A DNA stretch of 64,000 bases from Aureimonas sp. AU4. GTDB taxonomy: Bacteria > Pseudomonadota > Alphaproteobacteria > Rhizobiales > Rhizobiaceae. This document shows positions 1-9,415 of this stretch, in pieces (positions within the stretch are counted from its first letter, which is position 1; each line of letters begins with the position of its first letter). A program made the translations under genes and the position numbers. The stretch is taken from contig NZ_BBWK01000002.1 of NCBI RefSeq assembly GCF_001463765.1, forward strand, positions 1 through 64,000. The letters run 5' to 3'. The notes beneath the pieces were generated by a model, which had not been told where the DNA came from, did not search any database, and worked only from the letters and a program-made list of their open reading frames with translations.

Positions 1-426
1 ACCCTGCCCAGTGCAGCCGCGCCCGCCGCGAACTACGTTCCCTTCGTTCAGTACGGAACGCTCCTCCAGACTTCGGGACAGCTTCCGCTGGACGCCGGCA
101 GCATCGCCGTTGCCGGCAAGCTGGGAGAGGGCATCTCGCTTGAGGACGGTCAGAAGGCGGCACGGCTTTGCGCCGTCAACATCCTGGCGCAGGCCAAGAG
201 CGCGCTCGGCGACCTTGAGACGATCGGGCGGCTTCTGAAACTCACGGTCTTCGTCGCGAGCGCTCCCGGCTTCACCGATCAGCATAAGGTCGCCAACGGC
301 GCTTCGGACTTCCTGGTCGAAATCCTCGGCGAGCGCGGGCGCCATGCACGATCGGCGGTCGGCGTACCGGCCCTGCCCATGAACGCGGCGGTCGAGATCG
401 AGGCGCTCTTCGAGATCGCGCGGTGA
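1..426 (+). CDS. RidA family protein (5' end outside window)
   Basis: This is the C-terminal 141 codons of a YjgF/YER057c/UK114 (RidA) family protein; the first few residues lie off the left edge. Family members hydrolyse reactive enamine/imine intermediates to ketoacids, or act as related deaminases, in the cytoplasm. The visible translation has the fold's typical landmarks: an early YGTLLQTSGQLPLD strand, a central helix with QKAARLCAVNILAQAKSALG, and the late stretch RSAVGVPALPMNAAVEIEALFEI, where the Arg and Glu of RidA proteins usually sit. Its stop overlaps the GTG start of the next gene in GTGA, so the two are probably cotranscribed. The exact substrate cannot be read from the sequence. 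Confidence 0.85.
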   Translation, partial: TLPSAAAPAANYVPFVQYGTLLQTSGQLPLDAGSIAVAGKLGEGISLEDGQKAARLCAVNILAQAKSALGDLETIGRLLKLTVFVASAPGFTDQHKVANGASDFLVEILGERGRHARSAVGVPALPMNAAVEIEALFEIAR

Positions 427-1151
427 AGGCTACCGATCTCGCCTGGCTGACGGCCACGCCGATCGCCCATCGGGGTTTGCACGACGGCAATCAAACCGTT
501 CCCGAGAACTCGATGGCCGCGTTTGCGCGTGCCGTCGAGCACGGGTTTGCGATCGAGTGCGACCTGCACCTTTCCCGCGACCGGGTGCCGGTCGTCTTCC
601 ACGATGAGACGCTGGCACGTCTGACCGGCGATCCGCGCCGTATCGACGAGGTGACGGCGGCGGAGCTTGCGACGCTTCGGTTGGCGAATACCAGTGAGAC
701 GATCCCGACATTCGAGCGCATGCTCGCAAGTGTGAACGGAGCCGTGCCAATCGTCGCCGAATTGAAAGGCACTACCGAGGATGCAGACCGCGATTTCATC
801 GCGCAACTGCGGCCCGTCGTTGACGCCTACCATGCGCCCCTCGCCTTCATGTCGTTCGATGATTGGCTGGTTCGCGATGCGGCCGCCGCATTCGGTGAGC
901 GGATCCCGGTCGGCTTGACGGCCGAGGGGAACCGGCCGGATGAGCTGGAGCGGCATTCTGCCCTGTTCGCGGGACGTTGTCGCTTCACGTCCTATAACGT
1001 GCACCATCTTCCGAACGCGTTCACCGACCATGTTCGGGGTCCGTTGGCGCTTCCAGTCATCAGCTGGACCGTTCGCACGTCGGACGATGTGGCACGCAGC
1101 GCGCGACATGCGGACCAAATGACGTTCGAGGGGTTCATGCCAGACGCCTGA
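423..1151 (+). CDS. Glycerophosphodiester phosphodiesterase family protein
   Basis: A 242-residue GDPD-family protein, which would split glycerophosphodiesters into glycerol-3-phosphate and an alcohol. The catalytic layout is complete: HRG at residues 16-18, PEN at 27-29, ECDLH around 45-49 supplying metal-binding Glu and Asp, and FHD at 59-61 with the second catalytic His. The length is normal for a single-domain bacterial enzyme. I see no signal peptide, so it is probably cytoplasmic. It starts on GTG within the stop of the RidA gene. It is followed 27 bases later by the COG3146 acyltransferase, giving a likely operon of RidA, GDPD, acyltransferase and HIT protein. Confidence 0.9.
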   Translation: MKATDLAWLTATPIAHRGLHDGNQTVPENSMAAFARAVEHGFAIECDLHLSRDRVPVVFHDETLARLTGDPRRIDEVTAAELATLRLANTSETIPTFERMLASVNGAVPIVAELKGTTEDADRDFIAQLRPVVDAYHAPLAFMSFDDWLVRDAAAAFGERIPVGLTAEGNRPDELERHSALFAGRCRFTSYNVHHLPNAFTDHVRGPLALPVISWTVRTSDDVARSARHADQMTFEGFMPDA

Positions 1152-1178
1152 GCCCATCAATCCGGAGTAGGCTCGCCC

Positions 1179-2381
1179 ATGACAACGACCATGCCCGACC
1201 CTGTCGATGGCGACGCTCTCGTGCTGCGCGTCGTGGAGGCGATCGGCGATATCGATGCAAGCGTGTGGGATGGCCTGGCCGACACGGTGTCGGTCCGCTC
1301 TCTCAATCCGTTCGTCCGACACGCCTTCTTGAAGAGCCTCGAAGACTCCGGCAGCGTCGGGCGGAAGGCCGGCTGGCTACCGCAGCATCTCGTCCTGGAG
1401 ACAGCCGGCGGCCGCATCCTTGCGGTTGTTCCAGCCTACTTGAAGGGTCACAGCCAGGGTGAGTACGTCTTCGACCACGGTTGGGCTGACGCTTTCGAGC
1501 GAGCCGGCGGGCGCTATTATCCCAAGCTCCAGATCTCGGTTCCCTTCACGCCCGCGACGGGCCCTCGCCTGCTGGTCGGACGGGACGAGGGCCCGCTACG
1601 CCTTGCGCTGTGCGAGTCCGTCAAGGCCTATGTCGGACAGACCGGCGTCTCATCGGCTCATGCTACGTTCCTGGATTCGAACGATGTCAGCGCCATGGAG
1701 GGCGACGACTACCTCCATCGAACCGATCAGCAGTTCCACTTCTTCAATCGGGGCTACGGAAGCTACGACAATTTTCTGGAAACCCTGTCCTCACGCAAGC
1801 GCAAGACGCTGCGGCGCGAGCGTCGCGACGCGCTGGGTGACGGCATCACCATCGATCGGCTGACCGGGCCGGATCTGACGGAAGCCGTCTGGGACAGCTT
1901 CTTCGCCTTCTACATGGATACGGGAAGCCGGAAATGGGGGCGGCCCTACCTCAATCGTCGCTTCTTCTCGCTGCTCGGCGAACGCATGGGCGACAGCGTC
2001 GTGCTCGTCATGGCGAGGCGAGATGGGCGTTACATCGCCGGAGCCCTGAACATGGTCGGCGCGAACCGCATATACGGACGCTACTGGGGCTGCCTCGAGG
2101 AGCATCCGTTCCTCCACTTCGAGGTCTGCTACAACCAAGCCATAGATTATGCGATCGAGCATGGGCTCGAGGTCGTGGAAGCGGGTGCGCAGGGCGAGCA
2201 TAAGCTCGCGCGTGGATATGAGCCCGTCACAACCCATTCCGCCCACTACATCGCCAACGACGGGCTGCGCGATGCGGTCGCGCGCTACCTCGCCCGCGAG
2301 CGGCGGGAGGTGGAGCACACGCAAGCCATTCTTGCCAAGCACCACACCCCGTTCCGACGGGGCGATCTTCAGGGCGACTGA
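1179..2381 (+). CDS. GNAT-fold acyltransferase, COG3146/DUF482 type
   Basis: A 400-residue protein of the COG3146 group, a FemAB/GNAT-like family sometimes described as peptidoglycan or lipid related, with no settled substrate. The signature seen here is HFFNRGYGSYDNFLETL followed by SSRKRKTLRRERR near residues 190-215. A second GNAT-like half follows, with MARRDGRYIAGALNMVG and a late block ending in AGAQGEHKLARGYEP. There is no signal peptide or membrane segment. It lies between the GDPD and HIT genes, an arrangement I associate with Rhizobiales genomes. Family membership is clear; the reaction is not. Confidence 0.85.
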   Translation: MTTTMPDPVDGDALVLRVVEAIGDIDASVWDGLADTVSVRSLNPFVRHAFLKSLEDSGSVGRKAGWLPQHLVLETAGGRILAVVPAYLKGHSQGEYVFDHGWADAFERAGGRYYPKLQISVPFTPATGPRLLVGRDEGPLRLALCESVKAYVGQTGVSSAHATFLDSNDVSAMEGDDYLHRTDQQFHFFNRGYGSYDNFLETLSSRKRKTLRRERRDALGDGITIDRLTGPDLTEAVWDSFFAFYMDTGSRKWGRPYLNRRFFSLLGERMGDSVVLVMARRDGRYIAGALNMVGANRIYGRYWGCLEEHPFLHFEVCYNQAIDYAIEHGLEVVEAGAQGEHKLARGYEPVTTHSAHYIANDGLRDAVARYLARERREVEHTQAILAKHHTPFRRGDLQGD

Positions 2382-2412
2382 ACCTGCGCCTCCATACAAA
2401 CCAGGACACGAC

Positions 2413-2841
2413 ATGACCGCATACGATCCCGACAACATCTTCGCGCGTATCCTGCGGGGGGAACTGCCCTCCGCCCGGATTTTCGAGACGGACGAGGTCG
2501 TCGCCTTCATGGATGTCATGCCGCAGTCGGCGGGACATTGCCTCGTCGTGCCGAAGGCCGCTTCGCGCAACCTGCTCGATGCATCCGACGAGACGCTGCG
2601 GTCGCTTCTCCCGGCAGCGGCACGGCTGGCCCGAGCTGCCAAGCAGGCGTTTGCCGCCGACGGCGTGACGATTTCGCAGTTCAATGAGCGTGCGGCCGGC
2701 CAGACGGTCTTTCACCTCCATATCCACGTCATCCCCCGTTACGAGGGTCAATCGTTGCAGCCGCATTCCGGGGGCATGGCGGACGCGGCCCGCCTCGCTG
2801 AACAGGCGCAGCGCATTCGCGACGCCCTCGAGCCCATCTAG
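2413..2841 (+). CDS. HIT family nucleotide-binding protein
   Basis: A 142-residue histidine-triad protein of the HINT-like branch, which normally hydrolyses nucleoside phosphoramidates or related nucleotides. The active-site triad H101-L-H103-I-H105 is intact in FHLHIHVIPRY, and the N-terminal NIFARILRGELPSARIFETDEVVAFMD is typical of the family. The chosen ATG has AGGA about six bases upstream; in-frame starts further upstream lie inside the previous gene. It ends the plus-strand operon and its last four bases overlap the convergent azlD-like gene. Confidence 0.92.
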   Translation: MTAYDPDNIFARILRGELPSARIFETDEVVAFMDVMPQSAGHCLVVPKAASRNLLDASDETLRSLLPAAARLARAAKQAFAADGVTISQFNERAAGQTVFHLHIHVIPRYEGQSLQPHSGGMADAARLAEQAQRIRDALEPI

Positions 2842-3206
2842 CCGGATATCGCCATCGCCCAAGGCGTGCCGAGCAGCACGATTTCTGCGACGAGGATCGC
2901 GAGAAGCGTTTGGCGTCCCAGCCAGTAGTAGGTCGCGAAGCCGAGCACGAGCGCTGAGACCCGAACGAAGGTCGGGATCTCGGCGAGCGAGCCTGACGGA
3001 TAAAGGACGAGGCGAGCGATCACGGCGGCGACCAGTGACGTTGCGATCGTGCGGGCAATCGCCAGGCTGGTCGATGTCTCATCGAAGCGCCCTGCGGAAG
3101 CTACCCCCAGCCAGCGCCAGACGTCGGTCGGGAGCCAACCGGCGAGGAGAATGAAGACGTAGGGCCACCAGCCTGCGGCGAAGGCGTCGTAGCTGAAGGC
3201 ACTCAC
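2838..3206 (-). CDS. AzlD domain protein, small subunit of a branched-chain amino acid exporter
   Basis: A 122-residue very hydrophobic protein of the AzlD family. AzlD partners with AzlC to form an exporter of branched-chain or other amino acids in the inner membrane. About four membrane segments are visible: WWPYVFILLAGWLPTDVW, TIATSLVAAVIARLVLY, VRVSALVLGFATYYWLG and LLAILVAEIVLLGTPWAM. Its start overlaps the end of azlC by four bases, as expected for the pair. The substrate range is not evident from the sequence. Confidence 0.85.
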   Translation of the reverse strand: MSAFSYDAFAAGWWPYVFILLAGWLPTDVWRWLGVASAGRFDETSTSLAIARTIATSLVAAVIARLVLYPSGSLAEIPTFVRVSALVLGFATYYWLGRQTLLAILVAEIVLLGTPWAMAISG

Positions 3207-3964
3207 TGTTGGCTCCTCCGGCCGTCAAGCCAGCGGCCGGCCACGAAGGCGACGGCACCGCCAGCGATCCCGGCGATCAGAATGTCGAACTCCGGCGCCA
3301 GCCAATTGGCCGGCGGAACGGCGAGCATGCCCGTGAACAGCGCGAGGCGGCCGGACACGTCGCGCGCCGATCCGAAGAGCGAGGTCAGGAAATAGACCGG
3401 TGTGAAGAAGGCGAGCGCGCCCGTGGCGATCGCCGGCAACTGACCCATCAGGTTGAAAGCGAAGGCGACGGCAAGGACATTGATGGCACAGAGCGTCACC
3501 GCGAACCCGCCGAAGTAGGACGTTCGACGCTCGCGAGGAATGGTCGACAGCTTCTCCATCGCGACCACCCAGGCGGTGACGGCGATGAAGTGCGACAAGG
3601 CCATGAGGGTCGTCGTGCGAGACCGCGCGGAGCGCATCTCCGGCAGCAGGGCGATGACCATGGGCATGAGGCGAAGCGACGAGAGTCCGACAGCAAGCGC
3701 GGTCGCCGCGAGCGACGATCCGGCTGTGATGGCACCCAGAAGAATGAGGTTGGCGGGCAGCGCCCAGATGACGCCGACCATGATGCTCGCTTCGAGCCAT
3801 TGGACGCCGGCGTCTCTGGCAAGGCCCGCGAAGCCGAGATGGGCCGTCACGAGGATCAACGCCGGAGGCGAAAGGACCTGTCGCATCCCGCGCAGGATCC
3901 AGACGCGGTTGGAAACGTCCAACGTCTCTTCCGGGAGGCGAGTTTCCATGTCCTGCGATTCCAT
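3203..3964 (-). CDS. AzlC family permease, large subunit of a branched-chain amino acid exporter
   Basis: A 253-residue membrane protein of the AzlC family, partner of the following AzlD protein. Typical AzlC features are a long loop with LPEMRSARSRTTTLMALSHF after the third membrane segment and several further hydrophobic helices. Three starts are possible: GTG at 3976, ATG at 3964 and ATG at 3949. None has a strong ribosome site, and I use the middle one. The gene begins only about 20 bases beyond the clpA terminator on the same strand, so how it is transcribed is unclear. Confidence 0.85.
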   Translation of the reverse strand: MESQDMETRLPEETLDVSNRVWILRGMRQVLSPPALILVTAHLGFAGLARDAGVQWLEASIMVGVIWALPANLILLGAITAGSSLAATALAVGLSSLRLMPMVIALLPEMRSARSRTTTLMALSHFIAVTAWVVAMEKLSTIPRERRTSYFGGFAVTLCAINVLAVAFAFNLMGQLPAIATGALAFFTPVYFLTSLFGSARDVSGRLALFTGMLAVPPANWLAPEFDILIAGIAGGAVAFVAGRWLDGRRSQQ

Positions 3965-3983
3965 CGCCGGCCCCACGGGACCG

Positions 3984-4011
3984 AAAAAAAGGCCGCCTCG
4001 GCGAGGCGGCC
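3984..4011 (-). terminator. Rho-independent terminator of clpA
   Basis: On the minus strand a nine-base GC-rich stem (GGCCGCCTC with its complement, three-base loop) is followed at once by seven T. It begins just after the clpA stop codon and ends 8 to 20 bases before the possible azlC starts. Confidence 0.9.
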
Positions 4012-4024
4012 TTTCCTTAGAACA

Positions 4025-6523
4025 TCAGTTCAGCTTTCGGGGAACTTTCGGGACCGTCCCAGCGCGCTTGCCGCCAGCCGGTGTCTCGGTCTCCGCGTCG
4101 CTCACGTCCTCCTCGACGTCCTCGGCGTCGTCGAAGTCTTCGTCGGCCTCATCGACGATTTCCTCTCCGTCCGGCGAGACCTTGGCGCGGCGAAGACGTC
4201 CGTCACTCGACCGCTTCGGTTTGATCGGCGTGTCGTCCGCGATCGCTTCGAGGTTCAGCTTCTTGCCGCCCTTCTCGTCGTCGATCACCGTGACCTTGAC
4301 CGTACCGCCGCGCTTGAGCTTGCCGAAGAGAACCTCGTCGGCGAGCGGCTTCTTGACGTACTCCTGGATCACGCGACCGAGCGGCCGAGCACCCATGTGC
4401 TCGTCGTAGCCCTTGTCAGCCAGCCAGGCGATAGCTGCTTCGTCGAGTTCGAACGTGACGCCTCGCTCGGACAGCTGCGCCTCGAGCTGGAGGATGAACT
4501 TCTGCACGACCTCGTGGATCACAGGCGTCGGCAGCGCGCCGAACGGAATGATCGCATCAAGCCGATTGCGGAATTCCGGCGTGAACAGGCGATTGATCGC
4601 CTCGACATCGTCGCCCGTCCGCTTGGTCGAGCCAAAGCCGATCGCCGCACGCTGCGCCTCCGAGGCACCGGCGTTCGTCGTCATGATCAGGATCACATTG
4701 CGGAAGTCGATCTTCTTGCCGTTGTGATCCGTCAGCTGACCGTGGTCCATGACCTGCAGAAGGATGTTGAAGAGGTCCGGATGGGCCTTCTCGATCTCGT
4801 CCAGGAGCAGGACGCAGTGCGGGTGCTGATCGACGCCGTCGGTCAGGAGCCCACCCTGGTCGAACCCGACGTAACCCGGAGGTGCTCCGATCAACCGGGA
4901 GACGGTGTGGCGCTCCATGTACTCCGACATGTCGAAGCGAAGGAGCTCGATGCCCAACGCCGAGGCGAGTTGCTTGGCCACCTCCGTCTTGCCGACGCCG
5001 GTCGGGCCGGAGAACAGGTACGAGCCGATCGGCTTCTCCGGCTCGCGAAGGCCGGCGCGTGCCAGCTTGATCGCCGTCGTCAGGTTCTCGATGGCCGAGT
5101 CCTGGCCGTAAACGACACGCTTTAGCTGCTCCGAGAGGTTCGACAGAACCTCCTCGTCGTCCTTCGAGACGGACTTCGGAGGAATGCGGGCCATCGTGGC
5201 GACGGTCGCCTCGATCTCCTTCACCCCGATGCTCTTCTTCCGTTTGGCCTCCGGCAGCAGCATCTGCGAGGCGCCCGTCTCGTCGATCACGTCGATCGCC
5301 TTATCGGGCAGCTTCCGATCGTTGATGTAGCGCGCCGATAACTCGACCGCCGAACGGATGGCGTCGTTCGAGAACTTCACGCGGTGGAAGTCCTCGAAAT
5401 AGGGCTTGAGGCCCTTGAGGATCGAGATGGCGTCCTCGACGGTCGGCTCGGCGACGTCGATCTTCTGGAAGCGGCGGACGAGCGCGCGGTCCTTTTCGAA
5501 GAACTGACGATACTCCTTGTAGGTGGTCGAGCCGATGCAACGGATCGCCCCCGAGGAGAGCGCGGGCTTCAGGAGGTTGGATGCGTCCATGGCACCGCCG
5601 GACGTCGCGCCTGCGCCAATCACGGTGTGGATCTCGTCGATGAACAGGACGGCGCCCGGATACTCCTCGAGTTCCTTGACGACCTGCTTCAGCCGCTCCT
5701 CGAAGTCGCCGCGATAGCGCGTGCCCGCTAGAAGCGTTCCCATGTCGAGCGAGAAGATCGTGGCGTCCGCGAGGACCTCGGGAACGTCACCCTCGACAAT
5801 CCGCTTGGCGAGACCTTCCGCGATCGCGGTCTTGCCGACGCCCGGATCGCCCACATAGAGCGGGTTGTTCTTCGACCGACGGCAAAGAACCTGGATCGTG
5901 CGATTGATCTCGTTCGCGCGGCCGATCAGCGGATCGATGCGTCCGCTCTTGGCCTTCTCGTTGAGATTCACGCAGTAGGCGGTCAGCGCGTCCTGGGCGT
6001 TCTTGCGGCGCCCCTCCTCCTCGGTACCCATGGTCGACTGCTCGTCCTCCGCTCCGCGAACGGTGCGGCTCTCCGACGCCCCGGGACGCTTGGAAATTCC
6101 GTGGGAAATGAAATTGACGGCATCGTAGCGGGTCATCTCCTGCTCCTGCAGGAAGAAGGCCGCATGGCTCTCGCGCTCGGCGAAGATGGCGACGAGAACG
6201 TTGGCGCCGGTCACCTCCTCGCGGCCCGAGGACTGGACGTGAATGACGGCCCGCTGAATGACGCGATGGAATCCGGCCGTCGGCTTGGAGTCCTCGTCCT
6301 GCAGCGTCACGAGGTTGGCGAGCTGGTTGTCGATATACTCGGTGAGCGAGGCACGCAGAACGTCGATATCAACGCTACAGCCCTTCATCACCGCCGCCGC
6401 GTCCTTGTCCTCGAGCAGCGCCAGCAGAAGGTGCTCGAGGGTCGCGAATTCCTGATGGCGCTCATTGGCGTAGGTGAGAGCCTGATGGAGGGACTTCTCC
6501 AGGCTTTGCGAGAATGTAGGCAA
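4025..6523 (-). CDS. clpA: ATP-dependent Clp protease ATP-binding subunit ClpA
   Basis: An 832-residue AAA+ unfoldase that, with ClpS as adaptor, feeds proteins to the ClpP protease in the cytoplasm. The domain order is standard: N-terminal Clp_N double repeat (about 1-145), first AAA+ module with Walker A GDPGVGKT at 225-232 and Walker B FIDE near 294-297, then a second module with Walker A GPTGVGKT at 505-512. After the C-terminal D2-small domain there is an acidic tail rich in Asp and Glu (about 785-820). It lies eight bases downstream of clpS, so the two are surely one operon. A clear terminator follows. Confidence 0.97.
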   Translation of the reverse strand: MPTFSQSLEKSLHQALTYANERHQEFATLEHLLLALLEDKDAAAVMKGCSVDIDVLRASLTEYIDNQLANLVTLQDEDSKPTAGFHRVIQRAVIHVQSSGREEVTGANVLVAIFAERESHAAFFLQEQEMTRYDAVNFISHGISKRPGASESRTVRGAEDEQSTMGTEEEGRRKNAQDALTAYCVNLNEKAKSGRIDPLIGRANEINRTIQVLCRRSKNNPLYVGDPGVGKTAIAEGLAKRIVEGDVPEVLADATIFSLDMGTLLAGTRYRGDFEERLKQVVKELEEYPGAVLFIDEIHTVIGAGATSGGAMDASNLLKPALSSGAIRCIGSTTYKEYRQFFEKDRALVRRFQKIDVAEPTVEDAISILKGLKPYFEDFHRVKFSNDAIRSAVELSARYINDRKLPDKAIDVIDETGASQMLLPEAKRKKSIGVKEIEATVATMARIPPKSVSKDDEEVLSNLSEQLKRVVYGQDSAIENLTTAIKLARAGLREPEKPIGSYLFSGPTGVGKTEVAKQLASALGIELLRFDMSEYMERHTVSRLIGAPPGYVGFDQGGLLTDGVDQHPHCVLLLDEIEKAHPDLFNILLQVMDHGQLTDHNGKKIDFRNVILIMTTNAGASEAQRAAIGFGSTKRTGDDVEAINRLFTPEFRNRLDAIIPFGALPTPVIHEVVQKFILQLEAQLSERGVTFELDEAAIAWLADKGYDEHMGARPLGRVIQEYVKKPLADEVLFGKLKRGGTVKVTVIDDEKGGKKLNLEAIADDTPIKPKRSSDGRLRRAKVSPDGEEIVDEADEDFDDAEDVEEDVSDAETETPAGGKRAGTVPKVPRKLN

Positions 6524-6531
6524 GCTTCACC

Positions 6532-6927
6532 TCAATTCTTTTCCATCACGCATTGCAGCGGATGTTGATGCTGACGGGCGAAATCCATGACCTGGGTCAC
6601 CTTGGTCTCGGCGACCTCGTATGTGTAGACGCCGCATTCGCCGACCCCGTGCTTGTGGACATGCAGCATGATCCGGGTCGCGGCTTCGCGGTCCTTTTGG
6701 AAGAACCGCTCCAGGACGTGGATCACGAACTCCATCGGGGTGTAATCGTCGTTCAGGAGAAGCACCCTGTAAAGGCTCGGGCGCTTCGTCTTCGGTTTCG
6801 TGCGCGTGATGACCGAGGTGTTGCGATCGGTGTCGTCGCCGTCGGTCTTGCCGGCCTGCATGCGCGGGCTAAACGCTGTCCCAAGGCGATCGCCGTCGAC
6901 GTTGTTCACTGCTGTCACCCTGATCAT
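6532..6927 (-). CDS. clpS: ATP-dependent Clp protease adaptor ClpS
   Basis: ClpS binds N-degron substrates and hands them to ClpA. The conserved core runs from [20 protein letters not shown] through [19 protein letters not shown] to the C-terminal [17 protein letters not shown], covering the binding pocket ([10 protein letters not shown]) and the ClpA-docking surface. The start is uncertain: the ATG used here gives 131 residues, and another ATG at 6861 would give 109. Neither has a strong ribosome site. The stop is eight bases before clpA. Confidence 0.93.
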   Translation of the reverse strand: MIRVTAVNNVDGDRLGTAFSPRMQAGKTDGDDTDRNTSVITRTKPKTKRPSLYRVLLLNDDYTPMEFVIHVLERFFQKDREAATRIMLHVHKHGVGECGVYTYEVAETKVTQVMDFARQHQHPLQCVMEKN

Positions 6928-7045
6928 GCCCCGGTATGTATGCGCCGCGTGACGCATTTTAAGACGCTCGCCGGTTGCGGCAAAATTGCGCCGGTGGCGC
7001 CGGCGACCGTTCCCGTGACGCAATAGATGGCTTGCCTCTCGCGAC

Positions 7046-7074
7046 GAAAAAAGGCCCGGCTGTTAACCGGGCCT
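7046..7074 (-). terminator. Rho-independent terminator of the phasin gene
   Basis: On the minus strand an eight-base stem (AGGCCCGG with its complement, seven-base loop) is followed by six T. It lies just past the phasin stop codon and separates the phasin from clpS. Confidence 0.88.
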
Positions 7075-7110
7075 AGAAACTCGTCCGAAAGGTCGCCGTG
7101 GCGCCTGTGG

Positions 7111-7491
7111 TCAGCCCGCCTGACGGGCCTCGTCCTTCGCCGCCTGAGCGGCCGCGTAGCCGGTCGCTTCGAAGGGCTTGTAGGCATCGCGCGCGAGGTC
7201 GCTGTAGAGGCCTGCCATCTTGTTGGCTTGGCTCATCCAGTTCTCGTAGACAGTCCGAGCGAACTCGGTCTGCAACTCGACCGCCTTATCCAGCGTGCGG
7301 ACCTGCGAGAACTTCTCGAACATCTGAGCCGACTGTTCGACCGAGCGCTTCGTGAACTCGCCGGTCTCGTTGGCGATCTGCTGGAATCCCTTCGTCATGA
7401 TCGACATCGACTTCAGCGCGTTGTTCATCGCCTCGGAGCCAACGCGGTTGGCATTGTCGTAGGTGCGATTGGCGTTCTCGTAGCCGTCCAT
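7111..7491 (-). CDS. Phasin family protein
   Basis: A 126-residue helical protein of the phasin family, which coats polyhydroxyalkanoate granules. The sequence is rich in Ala, Gln and Glu, lacks Cys, and contains the typical SMSIMTKGFQQIANETGEFTKRS and ELQTEFARTVYENWMSQANKM helices. The ATG is preceded by a strong GGGAGAAGG ribosome site, so the longer upstream extension is not used. Its own terminator follows. A palindromic TGCA-rich site upstream may bind the PHA repressor PhaR. No PHA synthase gene is in the window. Confidence 0.9.
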   Translation of the reverse strand: MDGYENANRTYDNANRVGSEAMNNALKSMSIMTKGFQQIANETGEFTKRSVEQSAQMFEKFSQVRTLDKAVELQTEFARTVYENWMSQANKMAGLYSDLARDAYKPFEATGYAAAQAAKDEARQAG

Positions 7492-7545
7492 TGCCTTCTC
7501 CCTCGAATAGCGCCCGCCAGCTTCATCGGCGGTGCAGCACACATA

Positions 7546-7558
7546 TTGCACTGCACAA
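7546..7558. promoter_or_regulatory. Possible PhaR-type operator upstream of the phasin
   Basis: The string TTGCACTGCACAA sits about 55 bases before the phasin start, with a second TGCAGCA half-site just beside it (7533-7539). PhaR regulators of PHA genes recognise paired TGC/GCA half-sites. The match is by eye, and no phaR gene is present here. Confidence 0.35.
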
Positions 7559-7817
7559 AACAAATCAAGAGGATGAGTTGCGCATGTCGTGGCCCACCAC
7601 ACTCCCGGGCTGTGATCGCACAGACGTATGCATCAATTCGTTCGAATGACACGAGGTGACCACAAGGTTCCGGCAACCATAAACCGATTGGTAAGGTCGC
7701 CTCGCGTAGCTTTGCCGCAAGTGAGACATCGAAACCATTGAAGTGGCTCGGCGTTCGGTGCAGCCGGGTGCGGAGGGCAGTGTCTCGAAACGCGAACGAG
7801 AGAGCTGCCGGGTGTCC

Positions 7818-9314
7818 ATGGCGTTTCCGAAGATCAAAATCCTCGTCCGTCGCCTAGCCCGCACGGCTGGGCTCGCCGCACTCGGCGGTACCGTGCTTCT
7901 TCATGCCGTTCCGACGCACGCCGAGGCGGCGGACGATCGCTATTCCGCCGTGGTGATCGACGCCAACAACGGAAAGGTCCTCTTCGCGAAGAGCGCCGAC
8001 GAACAGCGCTACCCGGCATCGCTCACGAAGATGATGACGCTTTACCTGCTCTTCGAGGCGTTGGAGACCGGTCGAGCCACTCTCTCCACGCCCATGAAGG
8101 TTTCCGCCTACGCCGCCGCGCGTCCGCCGTCCAAGCTCGGCATGAAGGTCGGCTCGACGCTATCGGTCGAGGAGGGCATCCTCGCACTCGTCACTCGCTC
8201 GGCCAACGACGCCGCCGTTGTGATCGGGGAGTACCTTGGCGGCACCGAGACCCAGTTCGCCTCGATGATGACGAGCAAGGCGCGGCAGCTCGGCATGTCG
8301 CGCACCGTCTTCCGCAACGCGAACGGCCTGCCCAACAACGAGCAGCACACGACGGCGCGGGACATGGCGACGCTCGGCATCGCGCTGCGCGAGCATTTCC
8401 CGCAGTACTACCGCTATTTCAGCACGCGCTCGTTCAACTTTCGCGGGCAAACGATCGGGAACCATAACCGGCTTCTCGGACGCGTTCAGGGCGTCGACGG
8501 CATCAAGACCGGCTATATCAACGCCTCCGGCTTCAACCTCGTGACGTCGGTCGTTCGCGGAAACAAGAAGCTTGTCGCCGCCGTCATGGGCGGTCGGACG
8601 GCGCGCTCGCGCGACGATCACATGGCCGAACTCGTGAAGGAATTCCTGCCGAAGGTCAGCGGCCAGGATGGCGAGCCTCTGGTCGCCGCCTACTCGCCCT
8701 CGAAGCGCGGGCCCGCCGTGACCCGGCACGAGACCGAGGTTGCCGCCCTCGTCCCCGAGTCGGTTCCGACACCGACCCGCCGCTCGTCGTCGATCAACGC
8801 TCGCGTGGCCGAGGCCTACGGCTCGAACGCCGCGGGCGCGATGGATGCGCTGACCCGGTCCGAGCCGCGTACCGTGATCGGACGCGATGCGCTACGTGCC
8901 GCGCTCGACAACCAGCAGGCCATGCCGCGCATGGATGTGCCGGTGGCCAATGCGCTTGCTCCGACCGGCGCGCGCCGCCCCCCGGCCGATGTGCCGCTCG
9001 CCATGCCACGCATCGCATCGGCCGCCCAGGCCGCGACACCGACGCCAGCGGCCATGCCTTCCGACTCCTCCTCCTGGGTCGTTCAGATCGCGGCGACGCC
9101 GGTGCAGGCGACAGCCCTCGATATGCTGTCCGAAGCGCAGCGGCGCGCCGGCTCGGCGTTGGCGAAGGCGCAGCCCTTCACGCAGGCGGTGGGCTCCGGC
9201 AACCAGACGCTTTACCGCGCGAGATTTGCCGGTTTCGCCACGAAGTCGGAGGCGAACGCCGCCTGCGATGCGCTGAAGAGCCGATCCTACGCCTGCTACG
9301 CGATCGCCAACTAG
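7818..9314 (+). CDS. D-alanyl-D-alanine carboxypeptidase with C-terminal SPOR domain
   Basis: A 498-residue penicillin-binding protein of the S11 family, which trims the terminal D-Ala from peptidoglycan stem peptides in the periplasm. A signal peptide is visible (basic start, then TAGLAALGGTVLLHAVPTHAEA). The active-site motifs are intact: SLTK at 68-71, SAN at 128-130 and KTG at 230-232. An Ala/Pro-rich linker follows, and the last 75 or so residues (from SSWVVQIAATP) look like a SPOR domain, which binds denuded septal glycan. That fusion suggests action at the division site. The upstream in-frame extension lacks a signal-peptide start, so the internal ATG is used. Confidence 0.92.
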   Translation: MAFPKIKILVRRLARTAGLAALGGTVLLHAVPTHAEAADDRYSAVVIDANNGKVLFAKSADEQRYPASLTKMMTLYLLFEALETGRATLSTPMKVSAYAAARPPSKLGMKVGSTLSVEEGILALVTRSANDAAVVIGEYLGGTETQFASMMTSKARQLGMSRTVFRNANGLPNNEQHTTARDMATLGIALREHFPQYYRYFSTRSFNFRGQTIGNHNRLLGRVQGVDGIKTGYINASGFNLVTSVVRGNKKLVAAVMGGRTARSRDDHMAELVKEFLPKVSGQDGEPLVAAYSPSKRGPAVTRHETEVAALVPESVPTPTRRSSSINARVAEAYGSNAAGAMDALTRSEPRTVIGRDALRAALDNQQAMPRMDVPVANALAPTGARRPPADVPLAMPRIASAAQAATPTPAAMPSDSSSWVVQIAATPVQATALDMLSEAQRRAGSALAKAQPFTQAVGSGNQTLYRARFAGFATKSEANAACDALKSRSYACYAIAN

Positions 9315-9415
9315 AAACAGCTCAGACCACGTCCGGCCTTTGATTCCGTGGCAGCGCCTCGCCGCCACGAACGCCGGAGCCTTGTCCCTTCTCCCGTCAG
9401 CTGCCCGAGATCGTC

